Source: Chthoniobacterales bacterium (GTDB lineage: Bacteria; Verrucomicrobiota; Verrucomicrobiia; Chthoniobacterales; JACTMZ01). From it: DNA of 15,925 nt. The notes beneath the pieces were generated by a model. The model was not told where the DNA came from, searched no databases, and worked only from the letters and a program-made list of their open reading frames with translations. Positions within the stretch are counted from its first letter, which is position 1. Each line of letters opens with the position of its first letter. Where the stretch lies: the NCBI GenBank assembly GCA_017853515.1, contig JAFMJK010000024.1, positions 1 through 15,925 of the forward strand, read 5' to 3'. Both the position numbers and the translations under genes were made by a program. Positions 7,565 through 15,157 of the stretch are shown piece by piece.

Positions 7565-7592
7565 TTGACTTTGCCGCACCGTGTGGTTTAGA
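7565..7592 (+). promoter_or_regulatory. Candidate sigma-70-type promoter for the plus-strand block
   Basis: TTGACT (7565-7570) matches the -35 consensus at five of six positions. After 16 bases comes TTTAGA (7587-7592), a weak -10. Transcription would start around 7600, about 50 bases before the ATG at 7651. The -10 match is poor, so this is only a candidate. Confidence 0.3.
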
Positions 7593-7603
7593 GACACGCA
7601 AAC

Positions 7604-7632
7604 GTTTTACATGCGCCGATTCCACGACTCAA
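7604..7632 (-). promoter_or_regulatory. Candidate sigma-70-type promoter for mutL and downstream genes
   Basis: On the minus strand TTGAGT (7632-7627) and TAAAAC (7609-7604) are 17 bases apart. Each matches the -35/-10 consensus at four of six positions. It would give a leader of about 50 bases before mutL. It lies next to the opposite-facing candidate, so the divergent promoters would nearly abut. Confidence 0.3.
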
Positions 7633-7650
7633 TTCCACCGAAGGCCCCGC

Positions 7651-9021
7651 ATGTTTAAAGGATTGCCATCAACCAGGAGACGGTCAGGGGACGACGGCCT
7701 GTTCGGTTGGACGATTTTCATCGTTTTTCTCGCGCTCTTTGCCGTCTTTTGCTGGGTCGGCAGCTTCTACGTCTTCGGCCATCCGGAAAAAGGCCTCAGC
7801 TATTCCCTGCTCGAAAAGTTCGGCAAAGTCGACGCACCCAAGCGTTTCAAGCTGACCTCGGCACCGCGGGGAAAATTTCTCGCGGCCGACGATCTTTACT
7901 CCCGCTTCCACCCCGTGCCCAAAGGCGCGCTGCAGGCCGAAAGCGACCGTCTGCTGCGCAACTACATCCGGAACTACCAGCAAACCCGCGACCAGGTGCC
8001 CTACGTCATCGGCGAATACAAGGTCATGGGCGTCTTCCGTCTCGGGGCGGAGAATTTTTTCCAGGCGGGCGTCGTCGCTCTGGCCGAGTCGGTGGAAAAT
8101 CCGTCGGTCTTGCTCGAGCTGGTCTTCCCCTCCGCGCCGGAAAACACCCAGGACCTCGAGCGCATGCTGCAAACCGGACTGGATCTCAAGTTGGTCAAGA
8201 CGCTCGATCTCACCGCGGTGATCGGTGCTCGCAAGTTGCCCGACGGCCGACTGAGTCTGACGGCCGTGCCGCTCCTCTACGGCAACTACACCTCGAGCAA
8301 CGCCAGCGGCACCTTCAGCCTCGAGCCGCCGGACGGGCTCAACGTCGGCGCCGGACTGCCCATCCTCAACCAGGCCGCGGTCGATGCCGCCGACAAAAAT
8401 TTCCGCGCTTACGCGCAACGCGCCGGATTTGTCCGCAAAGAAACGCCCGCCGTCCTCATGCGCATCCAGCAGACCGAGGCGGCCGAGGCCGGTGCGGCGG
8501 CGGCGGCCGTGGAGGAGGCACCCGCGCCCCGCGCCGTGCCGGTGCACGAAGAAAATGTTCCCGTGGCCAAAGCCATTCCCGTCACGGCGGAGGATCGTGC
8601 CGCGCCGGCCGGCACCCCGTCGGCCGAGTTGCAAACCACCGCAGTCGCCGCACCCGCGGCCGTCGCGGCCACCGCCGCGGCACCGGCCAAGCAATGGACC
8701 TTGCACCCGCCAGGACAAATGCCGCGCGGGAAATTGGTCGACATGGACTCCGCCCCCGGCGCTACCCGGAACGCGGGGGAGCGGAACTATCTGCGCGGCG
8801 ACTTCAAAGTCACCGCGGCCGGCCCCGGCCGCGCCGTGCTGCGCGGCACTTCGGGCGGACGCAACGCGCGCGTCATCGTCGATTTTCCCGACGGCGCCGC
8901 CGTGCCCGCCGAGGGCGAGTCATTCCGCCGTGACGCCCAGCGGCCGTTCGAAATCACCAGCGTCGAGGAAGGCCCCGACGGACAAGTGAACATCTATGTC
9001 CGCGAAGTCACGCGGCCTTGA
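7651..9021 (+). CDS. Membrane-anchored protein of unknown function with Ala/Pro-rich linker
   Basis: I do not recognise a named family for this 456-residue protein. A short basic N-terminus is followed by one strongly hydrophobic segment at about 19-43 (rich in F, V, I, L, A, with W at 20 and 35), best read as an uncleaved signal anchor with the rest outside the cytoplasm. Residues 75-260 look globular, with a helical stretch at about 92-115 (Q-A-E-S-D-R-L-L-R-N-Y-I-R-N-Y) and mixed beta segments (for example V-L-L-E-L-V-F-P near 153-160). Residues about 275-347 are a low-complexity Ala/Pro/Val/Glu linker. A C-terminal domain of about 105 residues contains N-Y-L-R-G-D-F-K-V-T and G-R-A-V-L-R-G-T-S-G-G-R and may be mostly beta. 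It opens the plus-strand block and its 3' end overlaps the next gene by 26 bases. The ATG is chosen because the hydrophobic anchor follows it directly; the frame upstream is antisense to mutL. Confidence 0.82.
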   Translation: MFKGLPSTRRRSGDDGLFGWTIFIVFLALFAVFCWVGSFYVFGHPEKGLSYSLLEKFGKVDAPKRFKLTSAPRGKFLAADDLYSRFHPVPKGALQAESDRLLRNYIRNYQQTRDQVPYVIGEYKVMGVFRLGAENFFQAGVVALAESVENPSVLLELVFPSAPENTQDLERMLQTGLDLKLVKTLDLTAVIGARKLPDGRLSLTAVPLLYGNYTSSNASGTFSLEPPDGLNVGAGLPILNQAAVDAADKNFRAYAQRAGFVRKETPAVLMRIQQTEAAEAGAAAAAVEEAPAPRAVPVHEENVPVAKAIPVTAEDRAAPAGTPSAELQTTAVAAPAAVAATAAAPAKQWTLHPPGQMPRGKLVDMDSAPGATRNAGERNYLRGDFKVTAAGPGRAVLRGTSGGRNARVIVDFPDGAAVPAEGESFRRDAQRPFEITSVEEGPDGQVNIYVREVTRP

Positions 9022-10108
9022 GGCCGGATTGCGCGCGCGCATCGCGGAACACGGACCCATCGGATTCGACGAATTCATGGCCGCGGCGCTCTACGATCCG
9101 CGGCACGGCTACTACGCCGCCGAAAATTCGCGCACCGGCAAGCGCGGCGACTTTTTCACCAGCGTCAGCGTCGGGCCCGTCTTCGGCAAACTCCTCGCCG
9201 CGCAATTTCTCGAGATGCGGGGGCACCTGGGAAACCCGCGCGACTTCACGCTCGTCGAGCAGGGCGCGAACGACGGACAACTCATGGCCGACATCCTCGG
9301 CGCATGGAGCGGTGCGCCGCCGCGTGTTGTCATCGTGGAACCGCTGGCCAACCTGCGCGCGCTGCAGCAAGAGACGCTGGCTCCGTGGAAAGGGCACATC
9401 ACGCATCTCTCGCACGAATGCGAAATTCCCGGATTCACCGGAGTCTTTTTTGCCAACGAACTCCTCGATGCCTTCCCGGTCAAACTTCTGACCCGCCGGC
9501 AGGGCGCATGGTCCGAGCGCCGCGTCGCGTGCGATGAAAAGGAGTTTGTCTTCGTGGAAACCAGTTTTTCCGGTGCCTCCCCCTCGGTTCCGGGGGAAAT
9601 CGACACGTTCGCCACCGAAATTTGTCCGTCGCTCGATCCGTGGATGGAATCCGTCGCGACCAAGCTGCACCGCGGATGGCTTCTCCTCATCGACTACGGA
9701 CACCCCGCCGCCGCGCGTTATCATTCCGCGCGGGCCGCAGGATCCCTCGCCGCCTACCGCGATCACCAGCGCGTGGAAAATCCTCTCGCCGATCCCGGAC
9801 ACCAGGACCTGACCGCGCATGTCGACTTCACCGCCGTGGCCGGCGCCGCGCAGAGAGCCGGACTCTCCCTGGCCGGTTTCACCGACCAACATCACGCGCT
9901 CACTTCCCTCGCCGCACGCACCTTTCCCGCCATGCCCGGGGAAAAACTTTCCCCCGAAGCCGCGCGTGAAATGCGCGCCCTGCGCCAACTCCTCCACCCC
10001 GAAAGCATGGGCACATCTTTCAAGTTTCTCGCGCTGGCCAAAAATACATCCGCGCCCCTCGCGGCCTTCCAATTCGCCCGCGACCCGCAGGCGGAGCTTT
10101 TCGCGTGA
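8996..10108 (+). CDS. MidA/NDUFAF7-family class I SAM-dependent methyltransferase
   Basis: The 370-residue product matches the DUF185/COG1565 family (human NDUFAF7, MidA), which carry a Rossmann methyltransferase fold. Family features visible are Y-D-P-x-x-G-Y-Y at 33-40, G-D-F-F-T-S at 51-56, a SAM-binding loop V-E-Q-G-A-N-D-G at 87-94, A-N-E-L-L-D-A-F-P-V at 153-162, I-D-Y-G at 232-235 and Q-D-L-T-A-H-V-D-F at 270-278. NDUFAF7 symmetrically dimethylates an arginine of mitochondrial complex I subunit NDUFS2; bacterial substrates are mostly unknown. The SAM loop usually reads E-x-G-A-G-x-G, so Asn91 and Asp92 are mild departures. The ATG overlaps the previous gene by 26 bases and the stop overlaps the next start as GTGA (10105-10108). 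Confidence 0.88.
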   Translation: MSAKSRGLEAGLRARIAEHGPIGFDEFMAAALYDPRHGYYAAENSRTGKRGDFFTSVSVGPVFGKLLAAQFLEMRGHLGNPRDFTLVEQGANDGQLMADILGAWSGAPPRVVIVEPLANLRALQQETLAPWKGHITHLSHECEIPGFTGVFFANELLDAFPVKLLTRRQGAWSERRVACDEKEFVFVETSFSGASPSVPGEIDTFATEICPSLDPWMESVATKLHRGWLLLIDYGHPAAARYHSARAAGSLAAYRDHQRVENPLADPGHQDLTAHVDFTAVAGAAQRAGLSLAGFTDQHHALTSLAARTFPAMPGEKLSPEAAREMRALRQLLHPESMGTSFKFLALAKNTSAPLAAFQFARDPQAELFA

Positions 10109-10845
10109 ATTTCCCCACGCCCGCACAGCGCGAGAGCGCGCGGCATACGTCACCCGGATCGCGTCCCGTCATGTATCAACGGTGGGAGCAATTGCTCTTC
10201 CTCCATTGGGCCGTGGACCGCGAGGTCATCCAACGCAGCCTGCCGCACGGACTCCACGCCGATACCTTCGATGGCGCCGGTTGGCTCGGCATTGTGCCGT
10301 TCGCCATGCGCGGCGTCCGGCCGGCGGGATGGCCCGCGGTCGGTCCGGTTTCGAATTTTCTCGAACTCAACGTTCGCACGTATGTGCACGACGAACGCGG
10401 CGTTCCCGGCGTCTGGTTCTACTCGCTCGATTGCAACCAACCCCTCGCCGTCCTCGTCGCACAAATGCTTTTCGCACTCCCCTACCGGCACGCGGCCATG
10501 CGCGCCGAATTCTCGAAGACCATCGCCTACCAATCCACGCGGCGCGGAACCGACAAGACGGCGCGCTACGTTTGGCAGCCCCACGGCGAAGGCCGCGCGG
10601 CAGCGATCGGCAGCCTCGAATTTTTCCTCCTCGAGCGCTACCACCTCTACGCGGCGCGCGGCAAAAATATCTACCGCGGCACGGTGGCCCATGCGCCTTA
10701 CGAGTATCGCGGGGTCACGTTGCGTGAATTCTCCACCACCCCGGCAACCCTCGACGGTTTTTCCGATCTGGAGCCGCAGCCCCGGCACGTGTGCCATGCC
10801 GATGGCGTCGACGTGCGCATCCTTGCTTTGGAAAAAATTCCATGA
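10105..10845 (+). CDS. DUF2071 (YqjF-like) family protein
   Basis: The 246-residue product has the DUF2071 pattern: a leading region with Y-Q-R-W-E-Q-L-L-F-L-H-W at 24-35, G-W-L-G-I-V-P-F at 59-66, F-L-E-L-N-V-R-T-Y-V at 85-94 and G-V-P-G-V-W-F-Y-S-L-D at 99-109. Residues about 150-190 give the family's central Y-x-W and F-L-L-E-R-Y segment. The family (Bacillus YqjF and relatives) has no firmly established activity. The GTG at 10105 overlaps the methyltransferase stop as GTGA, the same coupling seen elsewhere here. An ATG at 10171 would remove 22 unconserved N-terminal residues and is a serious alternative, because the recognisable domain begins there. Its stop overlaps the VOC gene as ATGA (10842-10845). 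Confidence 0.8.
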   Translation: MNFPTPAQRESARHTSPGSRPVMYQRWEQLLFLHWAVDREVIQRSLPHGLHADTFDGAGWLGIVPFAMRGVRPAGWPAVGPVSNFLELNVRTYVHDERGVPGVWFYSLDCNQPLAVLVAQMLFALPYRHAAMRAEFSKTIAYQSTRRGTDKTARYVWQPHGEGRAAAIGSLEFFLLERYHLYAARGKNIYRGTVAHAPYEYRGVTLREFSTTPATLDGFSDLEPQPRHVCHADGVDVRILALEKIP

Positions 10846-11768
10846 ACCTGCACGGACTCCACCACGTCACCGCCATCACCGCCCGCGCGCGGGAGAACCA
10901 CGACTTTTACACGCGCGTTCTCGGCATGCGCTTGGTCAAAAAGACAGTCAATCAGGACGATGTGTCGGCGTATCATCTGTTCTATGCGGACGGCGCGGGG
11001 ACACCCGGCACGGACCTGACTTTTTTCGATTGGCCGGCCGCGCCGGAACAACGCGGCACGAACAGCATCGCGCGCACCGGACTGCGCGTGGGCAGCCCGG
11101 AAACGCTCGAATGGTGGCATCAGCGCCTCCGCGCGACGGCCCCGATCAGCGAGCGCGACGGAAGGCCGGTTTTGGACTTCGAGGATTCCGAGGGACAGCG
11201 GTTGTCGCTTGTCGTCGATGACGAACCGGCGGCGGCGGTCTGGGAACGCAGCCCTGTTCCGCCGGAACACCAGATCCGCGGACTCGGTCCCGTCGTTCTC
11301 AGCGTGCGCAAACTCGCTTCAACCGACCGCGTTCTCCGGGAATTGCTGGGGCTCGAGCTTGCGCGCACGTATGCTTGGTCTGGTCGCGAAACGAATGTCT
11401 ATCGCTGCGGAGGAAAGGACGGAGCCGCCCGGGAGATTCACGTCCTGGCCGAACAGGATGCCGGCGCGGCGCGCCAAGGCGCAGGCGGGGTGCACCACTT
11501 GGCCCTGCGCACCAAACAATCCGATTACGCGGCGTGGGCGCGGCGTCTGGCCGAATCGGGTGTTCCGAACAGCGGACCCGTCGACCGCTTCTGGTTCCGC
11601 AGCCTGTATTTCCGCGATCCCAACGGAATCCTGTTCGAAATCGCCACGGACGAACCGGGTTTCTCGACCGATGAGTCGCTCGACCGGCTCGGCGAAACGC
11701 TCTCCCTGCCGCCGTTTCTCGAACCGCGCCGCCGCGAGATCGAGGCCGGACTGAAACCTCTGGCGTGA
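10842..11768 (+). CDS. VOC-superfamily ring-cleaving dioxygenase/glyoxalase-like protein
   Basis: The 308-residue product contains two tandem vicinal-oxygen-chelate domains, about 1-125 and 147-275. Residue pattern G-L-H-H-V-T at 5-10 and G-V-H-H-L-A at 216-221 supply candidate metal ligands His8 and His218/His219, and F-E-I-A-T-D at 265-270 supplies Glu266. This two-domain arrangement resembles the MhqO/MhqE/YkcA-type putative ring-cleaving dioxygenases, which act on hydroquinone- or catechol-like aromatics with a divalent metal. Glyoxalase-like activity cannot be excluded. The pattern Y-F-R-D-P-N-G-I-L-F-E at 256-266 is typical of VOC proteins. The ATG at 10842 overlaps the DUF2071 stop, so the DUF2071 and VOC proteins may be functionally linked. 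A longer frame from 10791 lies in DUF2071 coding sequence and is rejected. Confidence 0.85.
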   Translation: MNLHGLHHVTAITARARENHDFYTRVLGMRLVKKTVNQDDVSAYHLFYADGAGTPGTDLTFFDWPAAPEQRGTNSIARTGLRVGSPETLEWWHQRLRATAPISERDGRPVLDFEDSEGQRLSLVVDDEPAAAVWERSPVPPEHQIRGLGPVVLSVRKLASTDRVLRELLGLELARTYAWSGRETNVYRCGGKDGAAREIHVLAEQDAGAARQGAGGVHHLALRTKQSDYAAWARRLAESGVPNSGPVDRFWFRSLYFRDPNGILFEIATDEPGFSTDESLDRLGETLSLPPFLEPRRREIEAGLKPLA

Positions 11769-11769
11769 C

Positions 11770-11790
11770 GCGCGGCATCCCCGCCGCTAC
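11770..11790 (+). repeat. GC-rich hairpin repeat, copy 1
   Basis: GCGGC (11772-11776) and GCCGC (11783-11787) form a stem around a six-base loop ATCCCC, followed by CTAC-like sequence. The same design occurs at 15066-15089 with loop GTCCCC, suggesting a dispersed repeat. It lies in the gap between the VOC gene and glycyl-tRNA synthetase. Confidence 0.5.
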
Positions 11791-11802
11791 GCTATCCGCC
11801 TC

Positions 11803-13635
11803 ATGTCCAAGGAAGCGCAGCAACGCATGGAGAAAATCGTCAGCCTCTGCAAGAGACGCGGTTTCATTTTCCAATCGTCGGAAATCTACGGCGGCCTGAA
11901 CGGCTTCTGGGATTACGGCCCGATGGGCGCGGAGCTCAAACGCAACCTGCGCGATACGTGGTGGCAAACCATGACGCGCGACCGCGATGACGTCGTCGGT
12001 CTGGACGCCAGCATCATCATGCATCCCACCGTGTGGACGGCGAGCGGCCATGTGGACACGTTCAGCGACCCGATGAGCACCTGCAAACATTGCAAGAAGC
12101 TGGTGCGGGCCGACCAATGGTGGGCCATGATGGCCGAGCAGAAGTGGACGCAGTCCATCGCGGAGTTGGTGGAACCCGGCACCAACCGTTTCCAGCCGGC
12201 GGACTTGCTCAAGTGGGGCAAGGGCAAAGGCAAGCAACTCGCCCCGAACCTCGCGCTGGTGCGCAACCCCGACGTCACCATCTCGTGGCTCGCCGAGGAG
12301 ATCGAAAAAGGCCGCGGGCCCTCCGACGGCACCGAGCTATACAAGTTTCTCGCCACCGAGCAGATGGCAGCCACCGGCCTGGTCACGCCGTGCCCGCATT
12401 GCGGCGGCGAACTGACCGCCCCGCGGCCATTCAACCTGATGTTCCGCACGCACTGCGGGCCGGTGGAAAGCGACGACAACCTGGCCTACCTCCGCCCCGA
12501 GACAGCGCAGGCCATTTTCGTGCAATTCAAAAACGTCCTCGATTCCTCGCGGGTCAAAGTCCCCTTCGGCATCGCGCAGATCGGCAAAGCCTTCCGCAAC
12601 GAGATCACGCCGCGCAATTACACCTTCCGCTCCCGCGAGTTCGAGCAAATGGAGTTGGAGTTCTTCATCCGCCCCGACGATGCCGTGCGTCTCATCCACG
12701 GACACGTCGAAAAATGGAGCGAGGGCGCCGACCTCTCCGCCCCGCGCCCCGCGTGGGGCTGGGAAATGTGGCACCGCTACTGGGTCGACCAGCGCACCAA
12801 GTATTATGATTCCGTGGGGCTCGGCACGGACGTCCTCGACTACCACTGGCAAAAACCGGAAGAACTCGCCCACTACGCCCGCGCCACGGTGGACATCCTT
12901 TTCAAATTCCCCTTCGGCACGGAGGAACTCGAAGGCATCGCCGCCCGCGGCGACTTCGATCTCTCGCAACACCAGAAATTCTCCGGAAAACCGCTGGAAG
13001 TTTTCGACGAGGAACTCAAAGCCGCCGGGGACAAACTCACCGACGAACAGAAAAAGCAATTTATCGACGGGCTTTTCGAGGACCGCAAATGCGCGGAAAC
13101 CACGCGCGAGGAAATCGCCGCCTCTGCGGACCGGCTGATCAAAGGCTTCTACCTCCCCCACGTCATCGAACCGTCGGCCGGTCTCGACCGCATGGCCCTC
13201 GCCGTGCTGGCCGCGGCCTTCGACGAAGAAACCGTCACCGACGACAAAGGCAAGGCCGAGACGCGCACCGTCCTGCGTCTCCACCCCCGCATCGCCCCGG
13301 TCAAATGCGCCATTTTTCCCCTGCTCAAAAACCGCCCGGAACTCGTGGCCAAAGCGCGGGAAATCGAAGCCTCCCTGCGCCGCCACATGAACGTCTTTTA
13401 CGACGAGGCCGGCGCCATCGGGCGGCGTTACCGCCGCCAAGACGAGATCGGCACGCCGTTCTGCGTCACCGTCGACTTTGACACCATAGGCGAACCGGAG
13501 CGCAGCGGAGATGGGCGAAGCCAAAGCGGGCCGGAGAAGATGGATACCGTGACGCTCCGCCACCGCGACTCGATGGAGCAGGAGCGCATCCCGATTTCCG
13601 CGCTCCGCGACCGCCTCGAGGCAGCCATCCGCTGA
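11803..13635 (+). CDS. glyQS: Glycyl-tRNA synthetase, single-chain (alpha2) type
   Basis: The 610-residue product is the class II, single-chain glycyl-tRNA synthetase that attaches glycine to tRNA-Gly in the cytosol, as in archaea, eukaryotes and part of bacteria, rather than the two-subunit GlyQ/GlyS. Visible motifs are G-F-W-D-Y-G-P-M-G at 34-42, R-P-E-T-A-Q at 231-236, motif 2 F-R-N-E-I-T-P-R-N at 264-272 and motif 3 E-P-S-A-G-L-D-R at 456-463. Two C-x-x-C pairs (Cys94/97 and Cys197/200) may bind zinc. The anticodon-binding domain runs from about 495. At over 600 residues it is longer than the roughly 506-residue Thermus enzyme, with extra segments near 95-200 and 400-445. A short extra stretch at 563-580 has direct repeats around it (see findings). 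There is no clear Shine-Dalgarno before the ATG. Confidence 0.96.
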   Translation: MSKEAQQRMEKIVSLCKRRGFIFQSSEIYGGLNGFWDYGPMGAELKRNLRDTWWQTMTRDRDDVVGLDASIIMHPTVWTASGHVDTFSDPMSTCKHCKKLVRADQWWAMMAEQKWTQSIAELVEPGTNRFQPADLLKWGKGKGKQLAPNLALVRNPDVTISWLAEEIEKGRGPSDGTELYKFLATEQMAATGLVTPCPHCGGELTAPRPFNLMFRTHCGPVESDDNLAYLRPETAQAIFVQFKNVLDSSRVKVPFGIAQIGKAFRNEITPRNYTFRSREFEQMELEFFIRPDDAVRLIHGHVEKWSEGADLSAPRPAWGWEMWHRYWVDQRTKYYDSVGLGTDVLDYHWQKPEELAHYARATVDILFKFPFGTEELEGIAARGDFDLSQHQKFSGKPLEVFDEELKAAGDKLTDEQKKQFIDGLFEDRKCAETTREEIAASADRLIKGFYLPHVIEPSAGLDRMALAVLAAAFDEETVTDDKGKAETRTVLRLHPRIAPVKCAIFPLLKNRPELVAKAREIEASLRRHMNVFYDEAGAIGRRYRRQDEIGTPFCVTVDFDTIGEPERSGDGRSQSGPEKMDTVTLRHRDSMEQERIPISALRDRLEAAIR

Positions 13636-13681
13636 ACGACGCGGCTTGCGCCTCCGGCGCGGGAAAGCCTAATTTGCCGGG

Positions 13682-14371
13682 ATGCCGGAACCAGAAGCCC
13701 GCCACATCCTCGGCAAATTCGACGCCGACCTCGAATCCCTGCGTGACAACGTCCTCATGATGGCCAGCCTGACCGAGCGCGTGCTCGCGCGCGCGGCCGA
13801 CGGCCTCTTCCACCGCGATCTCGACGCCTGCAACAGCGTGATTGCCGACGATGCCGAGATCGACGCTTTGGAAAAGACGATCGACGGCGACGGCGTGCAG
13901 ATCATGGTGCGCTTCCAACCGATAGCCAAAGATCTGCGTGAAGTGGTCTCGGCCATGAAAGTCAGCGGCAACCTCGAGCGGGTGGCCGACCAGGCGGTGA
14001 ACATCGCGCGCCGCGCGCGCAAGTTGAACCAATCCCCGTCCCTGCCCGAGACCGCCGCGCTCGAGCCGATGTTCCGCTCGGCCATCGACCTCTTCCGCGC
14101 GAGCATCCGGAGCTTCGGCGACCGCGACGAGGAATTGGCCCGCGCACTCAAACCGCGCGACCGCGAGCTCGACGCCGAACACCACCGCGTGATCAACGAC
14201 CTCACCGTGCGCATGGCCGCGGACACCGCGCGCATCCACGACTACCTGGATCTCATCTTCATCGCGCGCTACATCGAGCGGATCGGCGACCACGCGACGA
14301 ACATCGCGGAGGACGCGGTGTTCGCCACCTCGGCGGAGGATATCCGCCACACCGCGCCGCCGGCGGTCTGA
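13682..14371 (+). CDS. phoU: Phosphate-signalling protein PhoU
   Basis: The 229-residue product has the two three-helix repeats of PhoU. Each carries the metal-binding E-x-x-x-D helix: L-E-R-V-A-D-Q-A-V-N-I-A at 98-109 and I-E-R-I-G-D-H-A-T-N-I-A-E-D at 198-211. PhoU normally links the Pst phosphate transporter to the PhoR/PhoB system and holds phosphate starvation genes off when phosphate is plentiful. No pst or pho genes lie in the window, so its usual partners are elsewhere. It sits 46 bases after glycyl-tRNA synthetase, and only 5 bases before the ATPase gene, so it probably shares a transcript with the latter. Length is normal for the family. Confidence 0.93.
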   Translation: MPEPEARHILGKFDADLESLRDNVLMMASLTERVLARAADGLFHRDLDACNSVIADDAEIDALEKTIDGDGVQIMVRFQPIAKDLREVVSAMKVSGNLERVADQAVNIARRARKLNQSPSLPETAALEPMFRSAIDLFRASIRSFGDRDEELARALKPRDRELDAEHHRVINDLTVRMAADTARIHDYLDLIFIARYIERIGDHATNIAEDAVFATSAEDIRHTAPPAV

Positions 14372-14376
14372 CCCCG

Positions 14377-15057
14377 GTGCCGACGGCGGACGACATCCAC
14401 CTGCGGGCGCGGGGACTGCAGAAAAAGTTCCGGCTTGGCGCGACGGAGCTGCAGATTTTGCGCGGCGTGGACCTCGACGTGAAACGCGGCGAGCGCGTCT
14501 TCCTCTGCGGCGCCTCGGGCGCGGGCAAAAGCACGCTGCTCTACACACTCGCCGGGCTCGAACGCCCGAGCAGCGGCGAAGTGCATTTTGAAAACGAGGA
14601 TCTCTACGCCATCTCCGCGAGCCGCCAAGCCGACATGCGCAACACGCGCATGGGCTTTGTTTTCCAAAGCTACATGCTCCTGCCCGAGTTGACCGCCCTC
14701 GAAAATGTCGCGCTCCCGGCATTGATCGGAGGCAAAGACGAGCGCAAGCGCGCCGCGGAGTTGCTCGACAAAGTCGGTCTCGGGCCACGCTCCGGCCATC
14801 TGCCCTCGGAACTCTCCGGTGGCGAACAGCAGCGCGTGGCCATCGCCCGTGCGCTGGCCAACCGTCCCTCCATGCTTTTCGCCGACGAACCGACCGGCAA
14901 CCTCGACTCGAAAACCGGCGGCGAAATCATCGACCTCCTTCTCGGTCTGGCCCGCGAGAACGGCACCACCCTCTTGGCCGTCACCCACGACACCGGCCTC
15001 GCCTCCCGCGGCGACCGCGTCCTCCACATCCGGGACGGCCAACTCGAAGAATCCTGA
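14377..15057 (+). CDS. lolD: LolD-type ABC transporter ATP-binding protein
   Basis: The 226-residue product is a complete ABC ATPase: Walker A G-A-S-G-A-G-K-S-T at 45-53, Q-loop Gln97, signature L-S-G-G-E-Q-Q-R at 146-153, Walker B M-L-F-A-D-E-P at 166-172, D-loop N-L-D-S and switch His204. Its best relatives by pattern are LolD and MacB-type ATPases, which power release of lipoproteins or substrates from the inner membrane. No LolC/LolE-like permease is present downstream, where a superoxide dismutase follows, so the partner is unknown. The start is a GTG 5 bases after the phoU stop; the frame has no better start there. Confidence 0.85.
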   Translation: MPTADDIHLRARGLQKKFRLGATELQILRGVDLDVKRGERVFLCGASGAGKSTLLYTLAGLERPSSGEVHFENEDLYAISASRQADMRNTRMGFVFQSYMLLPELTALENVALPALIGGKDERKRAAELLDKVGLGPRSGHLPSELSGGEQQRVAIARALANRPSMLFADEPTGNLDSKTGGEIIDLLLGLARENGTTLLAVTHDTGLASRGDRVLHIRDGQLEES

Positions 15058-15065
15058 TTCCGTGT

Positions 15066-15089
15066 GTAGCGGCGGCGTCCCCGCCGCCA
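15066..15089 (+). repeat. GC-rich hairpin repeat, copy 2
   Basis: GGCGGC (15071-15076) and GCCGCC (15083-15088) pair around the loop GTCCCC, preceded by GTAGC. It closely mirrors the 11770-11790 element (loop ATCCCC) and sits between the LolD-like gene and sodA. Confidence 0.5.
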
Positions 15090-15157
15090 GTCGTGCCCTC
15101 TGCGTCCTTGGGGATTTTTCCCGCAGCCCCGCGCGCTTGCCGCGCGTCATTCGGACG

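Noticed and set aside
5881..7650. Long plus-strand open frame antisense to mutL and continuous with the membrane protein gene
   Set aside because: The mutL reading on the other strand has all ATPase motifs; the antisense frame has no recognisable domain and is an effect of high GC. The real gene begins at 7651.
13648..13660. GCGCC-TCC-GGCGC hairpin between glyQS and phoU
   Set aside because: It is short, lacks a T-run and does not share the [A/G]TCCCC loop of the other repeats.
13466..14788. 440-codon open frame on the minus strand across the end of glyQS, phoU and lolD
   Set aside because: It is Arg/Gly/Ala-rich with no motifs and lies opposite three well-supported genes.
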